From contig JACDBO010000102.1 in the NCBI GenBank assembly GCA_013694885.1, positions 1 through 10,152 of the forward strand: 10,152 nt of DNA, given 5' to 3'. A model generated the notes under the pieces. That model saw only the letters and a list, made by a program, of their open reading frames with translations. It was not told the origin of the DNA and did no database searches. Position numbers and translations under genes: made by a program. The stretch is from Chloroflexia bacterium (lineage in GTDB: Bacteria; Chloroflexota; Chloroflexia; Thermomicrobiales; UBA6265). This document shows, piece by piece, positions 6,388 through 10,152 of the stretch. Position 1 is the first letter of the stretch. Each line of letters starts with the position of its first letter.

Positions 6388-7119
6388 ATGGACCAGGTTT
6401 GGCTGTTTGTGTGCGGCGTCATTGGGGCACTTATTGCGGTGTTTGTTCGGAAACAGGATGTCACCTGGGACATTCCTCTCTGGTCGGACACCAATGCGTT
6501 GTCTAAAGAGAAGCAGGACCTCGACCTGGCCATCCCAGCCACCAAGAAGGACATCAACGACGTTCAAGACGCTTTGAAGAAGGAAGGCGTACGTGAAGAG
6601 GAACAGAAGCGGTTGGAGCGACTGGAAGAGTCCCTCAGTAAGGAACTGAATCGTGATCAGGTTCGGCAAGGAGAACTTGAGCAAACGATCGGAAAGCGCG
6701 ATGTTCAATCGCGCGTCGCTGGCTTTGTCGTGTATGCGGTCATCGGAGGAGTGCTGGCCACGCTCCTCGCGAGCAGGGTCGACATCGAAGGCATCGGGAG
6801 CAATGTGGAACCGGCGATAAAAGCTGTTCCCATTGGCTTCGCCTGGACAAGCATTCTCTCCCTTTTTGGTATCAAGTCACTTCAGGATAAGTATGAAGTC
6901 CACATTGAGGAGGCGAAGCGGGATGCGCTCAAAGAGATTGACGCGGCGATTGAGAGGATCAAGAACCCCAGGGCGGCGGTGCCGCGGGCAGGGCTGTCAG
7001 CGGGAGAGCAGTCATTGACGAACGTCGAGACTGAATTGAATCTAGCCAGGCGCAAGGTGAGTGAGGATTTCGATGTCGCGAAGGTGCTGGCCCGTGTGGA
7101 TGCCAAGCGGGTGATCTAG
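6388..7119 (+). CDS. Unrecognised membrane protein with long coiled coil
   Basis: A 243-residue protein that I do not recognise. Visible parts: an N-terminal membrane segment at 4-20; a charged, strongly helical stretch at about 36-104 with heptad-like leucine, isoleucine and valine spacing and many Lys/Glu/Asp/Gln, very likely a coiled coil; two membrane segments at about 110-128 and 143-161; then a second charged amphipathic helix at about 165-192 and a mixed C-terminal tail with no cysteines. The architecture suggests a membrane-anchored scaffold, possibly with the coiled coil in the periplasm or on the cell surface. The ATG has GAAGGG 11 bases upstream, a poorly spaced site. Codon use is less GC-biased than its neighbours by eye and the gene has its own promoter, so recent acquisition is plausible. 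It is not an enzyme on any evidence I can see. Confidence 0.75.
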   Translation: MDQVWLFVCGVIGALIAVFVRKQDVTWDIPLWSDTNALSKEKQDLDLAIPATKKDINDVQDALKKEGVREEEQKRLERLEESLSKELNRDQVRQGELEQTIGKRDVQSRVAGFVVYAVIGGVLATLLASRVDIEGIGSNVEPAIKAVPIGFAWTSILSLFGIKSLQDKYEVHIEEAKRDALKEIDAAIERIKNPRAAVPRAGLSAGEQSLTNVETELNLARRKVSEDFDVAKVLARVDAKRVI

Positions 7120-7200
7120 TCAGTTCATCACGGAGCGTCCCTTGTCAGACTCATACCGCACAAGCGGGGCGCTACCTGGCACGGGCCGAAGGTTCTTGAG

Positions 7201-7935
7201 GTGATCCATCGAACGCGCCGAATTGCCTCCTCCCTGCCGTGGACTGACGGGAGCGGGCGGCCGTGGTGCGGCTGGGCACGGGTGCCGCGGATGGTCCCCT
7301 TCGTGCCGTCCTATCTGCTCGTTTCGTGGATATTGTTCGTCCCGGCGGCCGAGCGACGGAACGGGAAATACTGGATCGACGAGGCGGCGGTCGATCATCT
7401 CCTCTTCCACGTCCCCGATCTCAGCGAGGATTTTCCGCTCGCGCTCCGCTCACTGGCGACCGCGCCGTGGCTCAACCACGACAGCCTCCAGCTCATCTAT
7501 GTCACCGCGTTGCTCCTGCTCTTCGGCGTCGTCTTCGAGCTGCGCGAGGGCACCGGCCGAACGGTGCTGCTCTTCTTCGGTACGACGTTTGCCGCCGCGG
7601 TGATCGCCGGGTTCGCGTTGCACCTCGTGTATCCAACGCTCTTCGATCACCGGATTCTCGAAAATGCCTGGGGCCGCACCTGGAGCGGCGGCAGCGCCGG
7701 CTGCTTCGGGTTGATGGGCGCGCTGGCGGCGCGCGCCCGCCGACCGGCGCCGCTCCTTGCCTTCTTTGTCCTGTGGGAGATGTTCATCTGGTGGGTGAAC
7801 TTGCGGAACTACACCTCCGCCTTCCACCTCACCGCACTCACGGTCGGCTTCATCGCCGCTCGCTTCGTCCTTCCACCGATCCGCCGCGTGTCTGACCGGG
7901 GACATCGGCCCGGCCAGGATGAAGCAATACCCTGA
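7201..7935 (+). CDS. Rhomboid-like integral membrane protein
   Basis: A 244-residue polytopic protein with at least six membrane segments. It resembles the rhomboid family of intramembrane serine proteases. A 'LATAPWLNHDSLQLIYV' stretch (85-101) is in the position of the rhomboid 'F-L-H-G-x-x-x-H-L-x-x-N' loop, WSGGSAGCFGLMGA (161-174) is in the position of the GxSGxxxG catalytic motif with Ser165, and SAFHL with His209 in the last segment could supply the histidine. The Asn of the oxyanion loop is replaced by Val101 and the upstream His by Gln97, and the motif reads G-S-A-G rather than G-S-G. It could therefore be an unusual active protease or a pseudoprotease. The GTG at 7201 has GAAGG 8 bases upstream. 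An ATG at 7291 is possible but has no ribosome site. It lies 81 bases after the coiled-coil gene, without a visible promoter of its own. Confidence 0.65.
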   Translation: MIHRTRRIASSLPWTDGSGRPWCGWARVPRMVPFVPSYLLVSWILFVPAAERRNGKYWIDEAAVDHLLFHVPDLSEDFPLALRSLATAPWLNHDSLQLIYVTALLLLFGVVFELREGTGRTVLLFFGTTFAAAVIAGFALHLVYPTLFDHRILENAWGRTWSGGSAGCFGLMGALAARARRPAPLLAFFVLWEMFIWWVNLRNYTSAFHLTALTVGFIAARFVLPPIRRVSDRGHRPGQDEAIP

Positions 7936-7960
7936 GCGCGGTAGCGCATCGTGCGATACT
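7932..7960 (+). promoter_or_regulatory. Weak candidate promoter of the antitoxin-like gene
   Basis: CTGAGC (7932-7937), overlapping the rhomboid-like gene's stop codon, is followed after 17 bases by GATACT (7955-7960). The matches are three and four of six. The layout resembles the exporter promoter (CTGACC, 17 bases, TATACT), which raises my confidence slightly. It would drive the antitoxin-like gene and the DUF2157-like gene. Confidence 0.28.
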
Positions 7961-8010
7961 TCAGCGGATCAGGACTGCATGGCGTCGACCATCATCGGAA
8001 AGGACGGCGA

Positions 8011-8274
8011 GTGCCAACCAGCGTTGCGGGCGTCTTTCGCAACGGAAAGATCGAGCTTTCAGAGCTTCCTGACGATGTGCGCGACGAGACGCCGGTCATT
8101 GTGACGTTCGTCCCGGCGGCTGTTGATCTGCGATCATGTGGCATCGACGCGTCGGACGCGGCACGTTTGCGCGGCAGCCTGGCGACTTTCGCCGAGGACT
8201 GGGAGAGCCCGGAGATGGATGTCTACGACGACGAGATGCACGCGGCCCCAACGATGCCGAATGGGTGTGGGTGA
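8011..8274 (+). CDS. Antitoxin-like protein of DUF104 type, without an obvious toxin
   Basis: An 87-residue protein starting at a GTG with AAGGA 6 bases upstream. Its first 35 residues (including VAGVFRNGKIELSELPDD and PVIVTFV) are the small beta-barrel-like segment of the DUF104/AbrB-like group, known as antitoxins in many archaea, cyanobacteria and Chloroflexota. The middle (RGSLATFAEDWESPEMDVYD) matches the C-terminal toxin-binding part of related proteins I recall. Those proteins usually end near 'YDDYDAA' and are followed by a MazF- or PIN-type toxin. Here the end is HAAPTMPNGCG and the next gene is a membrane protein 26 bases away, so the toxin seems lost. Frames upstream open further (to 7951) but with non-family residues. 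If it still binds DNA it would repress this unit. Confidence 0.7.
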   Translation: MPTSVAGVFRNGKIELSELPDDVRDETPVIVTFVPAAVDLRSCGIDASDAARLRGSLATFAEDWESPEMDVYDDEMHAAPTMPNGCG

Positions 8275-8308
8275 GGTGGTGTTGCCCGGAGGAGAACGGG
8301 TTGAGTAG
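8261..8308 (+). pseudogene. Possible 15-codon relic of a MazF-like toxin start
   Basis: An ATG at 8261, overlapping the end of the antitoxin-like gene in another frame, reads MGVGEVVLPGGERVE and stops at 8308. MazF/PemK toxins typically begin with a 'RGEVVLV' strand, so this could be what remains of a toxin deleted or replaced when the DUF2157-like gene came to lie here. The similarity is very short and could be chance, since this segment also encodes the ribosome site GGAGGAG of the following gene. Confidence 0.2.
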
Positions 8309-9380
8309 CGAGCCGCCGAACGGGCGGGCATTCACCTGGGCGGACTTGGAACGCTGGGCCGACGAAGGCCTCATCGCCCGCTCGCAAATCGCGGCGATTC
8401 GGGCGGCGGAACCCGAGGCGATCGCGCGGCCGCCTGTTCCCACGTCTCAACCACGCGAGGCACGCCACGGGCTCAATTTCGTTACCGTCGTCTACTACAT
8501 CGGCGCGTTCCTGATCCTCTTCGCCTACACCGTCTTCATGGGGCTCCAGTGGGAGGGGCTGTCGCCGGCCGGGCAGTTCACTCTGGCACTGGTCACGGTG
8601 GCGGCCCTGCTCGGGATCGGCGCGGTCGTTCGGCGCGCCGGCTACGAGATCGGCGGCGGGCTGCTCATCTTCGCCGGCACCGGCATCGTCCCCCTCGTCG
8701 TCTACTCGTTCCAACATATGGCCGGGCTCTGGCCCGAATCCGGACCGGAGTTCCACTACGAGGATTTCTACGACGTCATCTCCTCCGCCTGGGTCTTTAT
8801 GGAGGTGATCACCATCCTGGTCACGATCGCCGTGCTCTGGTGGGTACGGTTCCCGCTCCTCGTGCTGTTGCTCTCCTTCTGGCTCTGGTTCCTGTCGATG
8901 GATCTCGCCCGCTGGATCGTCGGCGACGACGAGTTCGACTACAGCGGCACCGAGCAGGTCATCGGAGTGCTCTTCGCCGTGGCGACGCTCGGCGTCGGCG
9001 TTGCCCTCCAGCGGCGCGGCTTGCGCGACTACAGCTTCTGGCTCTACCTGTTCGGCCACCTGATGCTGCTGCCGAATCTGGGCGACTGGGCACTCGACGA
9101 GGATCAACGGGCTCTCCGCGGCATCGTCTTTCTCCTCGTCTACGTCGCGGTCGTCGCCGCCAGCGTGTGGCTCCAGTCGCGCATTTTCCTCGTGTTCGGC
9201 GCGATCGGCGTCTACTGCTACGTCGGCTACCTCGCCTTCGAGATCTTCGAGGACGCGCTGGGCTTCACCTTCTCGCTGGCCTTCATCGGCCTCCTCCTGA
9301 TCCTCGGCGCCATCGGTTTCCAGCGCTACCTGCAACCCTGGTGGTCCGGCCGGGCGGGGCGTCCGCGAGGCGCAGCCTGA
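8301..9380 (+). CDS. DUF2157-like polytopic membrane protein
   Basis: A 359-residue membrane protein of unknown function. The first 40 residues (FTWADLERWADEGLIARSQI and following) have the N-terminal 'L-x-x-W-x-x-x-G-L-I-x-x-x-Q' segment that precedes membrane domains of the DUF2157 group. A proline-rich linker (42-57) leads to around eight hydrophobic segments (about 62-83, 92-110, 117-138, 162-181, 184-203, 219-235, 272-291, 296-312 and 321-341), separated by acidic loops such as 205-217. The TTG at 8301 is well supported by GGAGGAG 6 bases upstream. The frame extends to 8136 but without a comparable ribosome site. It is likely co-transcribed with the antitoxin-like gene 26 bases upstream. 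I cannot give a biochemical role. Confidence 0.72.
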   Translation: MSSEPPNGRAFTWADLERWADEGLIARSQIAAIRAAEPEAIARPPVPTSQPREARHGLNFVTVVYYIGAFLILFAYTVFMGLQWEGLSPAGQFTLALVTVAALLGIGAVVRRAGYEIGGGLLIFAGTGIVPLVVYSFQHMAGLWPESGPEFHYEDFYDVISSAWVFMEVITILVTIAVLWWVRFPLLVLLLSFWLWFLSMDLARWIVGDDEFDYSGTEQVIGVLFAVATLGVGVALQRRGLRDYSFWLYLFGHLMLLPNLGDWALDEDQRALRGIVFLLVYVAVVAASVWLQSRIFLVFGAIGVYCYVGYLAFEIFEDALGFTFSLAFIGLLLILGAIGFQRYLQPWWSGRAGRPRGAA

Positions 9381-9411
9381 GCATGCTTGCTGGCGTTATT
9401 GCCTTCCCCTG

Positions 9412-9507
9412 CCACTGTCATTCCGGGCGCAGGGCGGGGAATCTCTTCCCATGAGGCCCGTTCCCCATCAACGAGAGATTTCTCGCTGCGGCTCGAAATG
9501 ACAGTGG
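9412..9507. repeat. Imperfect inverted repeat (REP-like element) between convergent genes
   Basis: Arms of about 35 bases (9412-9446 and 9474-9507) face each other across a 27-base centre. The outermost 11 bases are perfect (CCACTGTCATT with AATGACAGTGG), and AATCTCT at 9440-9446 pairs perfectly with AGAGATT at 9474-9480; between them are mismatches and small indels. The core TGTCATTCCGGGC matches the stem at 5379-5391 in 12 of 13 bases. Similar 'TGTCATTCCGAGC...' intergenic elements are, as far as I recall, common in Chloroflexota and some other bacterial genomes. Lying between convergent genes, it may fold into a long hairpin and act as a bidirectional terminator or mRNA stabiliser, or be a non-autonomous mobile element. 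Confidence 0.75.
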
Positions 9508-9536
9508 AGGGAGCGGCGGGGCGCACGGGGCGGAGC

Positions 9537-10013
9537 CTAGCGGAACGGCCTTCCGTCGCCCCGCCAGGACGTGCCGCGCAGGTCCGCGATGACGATGACC
9601 GCTCGCTCCTCCAGCGCCATCGCGCGGTATTGTGCGTACTTCTCGCGCAGCGCGGGGATGGCGTCCGCGTGACCAACCTCGCCCGGCGGCAGCAGGCGCG
9701 CCCGGCCGCGAACTTGGACGAACGCCAGCCGCGACCAGTCCTCATCGTAGTGGTCGACGACGAAGCCCACCGCGGGGTGCCGCCGGATGTGGCGGACGCG
9801 TGCCAATTCATCGTCCGGCACCCGCTTCGGCTTCTCGTCCAGCACGCTGACGACGACCGGATCATCCCCGGCGAGCAGCGCGAAGCAGAACGGGACGACC
9901 GCCGGGTACCCCGCGGCATCGACGGTCGCCAGCCGCCCGACCCGCGCCTCGTGCAGCCATGCCAGCTCCGCCGCCCGCAACGGACGGTCGAGTGGCGCCT
10001 CGGTCATCATCAT
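9537..10013 (-). CDS. PPOX-class F420-dependent oxidoreductase, Rv0121 family
   Basis: A 158-residue split-barrel flavin- or F420-binding protein of the PPOX superfamily. The match is to the Rv0121 type (TIGR03668-like): RVGRLATVDAAGYPAVVPFC (24-43), KPKRV (61-65), the loop VDHYDEDWSRLAFVQVRGRA (86-105) and KYAQYRA in the C-terminal part. Members are predicted to use the deazaflavin F420, so the organism is probably able to make F420, consistent with Chloroflexota or Actinobacteria. The substrate is unknown. Three consecutive ATGs occur at the start. The first (10013) is chosen: GGAGGG lies 9 bases upstream and it overlaps the stop of the preceding gene by 4 bases (ATGA), so the two are translationally coupled. 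Confidence 0.85.
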   Translation of the reverse strand: MMMTEAPLDRPLRAAELAWLHEARVGRLATVDAAGYPAVVPFCFALLAGDDPVVVSVLDEKPKRVPDDELARVRHIRRHPAVGFVVDHYDEDWSRLAFVQVRGRARLLPPGEVGHADAIPALREKYAQYRAMALEERAVIVIADLRGTSWRGDGRPFR

Positions 10014-10152
10014 GACGGTGTTCCCTCCTCGGCGTCGGCGACGATCGCCGGGGGCAGCGCGTCGAACCAGGCGAGCACGGCCCGCTCGTAGGCCAGACCG
10101 AACTCCAGCGTCGCCAGCGTGTATGGATCGCCGAGTGCCACGAGTTCCGGCC
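10010..10152 (-). CDS. C-terminal fragment of an upstream gene, possibly a PadR-type regulator
   Basis: The last 46 codons of a gene that runs beyond the window end. The coding frame is chosen because it alone gives a stop (TGA, 10012-10010) overlapping the ATG of the F420-dependent gene, and because it reads as protein (LATLEFGLAYERAVLAWFDA). This helical 'L-x-x-G-L-A-Y-E-R-A-x-L-A-W' segment resembles the C-terminal helix of PadR-type transcription regulators. With only 46 residues this remains uncertain. No DNA-binding domain is within the window. Confidence 0.5.
   Translation of the reverse strand, partial: PELVALGDPYTLATLEFGLAYERAVLAWFDALPPAIVADAEEGTPS

Noticed and set aside
8223..9335. 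Minus-strand open frame of 370 codons opposite the DUF2157-like gene
   Set aside because: The translation is a low-complexity Glu/Asp/Gln-rich string that mirrors the hydrophobic codons on the plus strand; no family, no ribosome site.
8549..9454. Plus-strand open frame of 301 codons in another frame over the same gene
   Set aside because: Arginine-rich shadow of the membrane protein, no domain.
1..10152. CRISPR arrays, tRNA or rRNA genes, insertion-sequence transposases, integrases
   Set aside because: No regularly spaced repeats, no tRNA-like cloverleaf pieces and no transposase motifs were seen on reading either strand; this is by eye and a scan with tRNA and CRISPR models would be more sensitive.

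Overview
The window is a GC-rich stretch of a bacterial chromosome, tightly packed with genes on both strands. The gene families (a COG4586/COG4587/COG3694-type exporter, a PRC-barrel protein, DUF3574 and DUF2157 proteins, an Rv0121-type F420-linked PPOX enzyme and several small toxin-antitoxin genes) and the strong codon bias fit a Chloroflexota bacterium of the Thermomicrobia/Sphaerobacter type. A high-GC actinobacterium is the main alternative. This assignment is by recall of families, not by a search.

Layout. At about 100-1080 lies a complete Xre-RES toxin-antitoxin pair with a palindrome just upstream. At 1077-3892 is a three-gene ABC-2 type exporter operon (ATPase plus two 6-TM permeases) with its own -35/-10 candidate; the family includes the cyanobacterial methyl-viologen exporter. 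At 3985-4661 is a second toxin-antitoxin pair, a small antitoxin overlapping a VapC-like PIN-domain toxin by one base. Two minus-strand genes follow in tandem: a DUF3574 secreted protein (5973-5428) and a PRC-barrel protein (5273-4689). They are separated by a GC-rich hairpin and a strong TTGACA promoter. A 414-base gap (5974-6387) holds only promoters.

From 6388 a plus-strand group begins: an unrecognised membrane/coiled-coil protein with unusually low GC, a rhomboid-like membrane protein (GTG start), a small DUF104-type antitoxin-like protein (GTG start) with no toxin after it, and a DUF2157-like polytopic membrane protein (TTG start). The last part holds a 96-base imperfect inverted repeat between convergent genes, then a minus-strand pair: an F420-dependent PPOX-class enzyme, translationally coupled (ATGA) to the C-terminal end of an upstream gene that runs off the window and may be a PadR-type regulator.

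There is no clear new multi-gene defence system. The best leads are the rhomboid-like protein with altered catalytic surroundings, the compositionally foreign coiled-coil membrane protein, the antitoxin without a toxin (possibly with a short MazF-like relic), and the intergenic palindromic repeat family represented twice.
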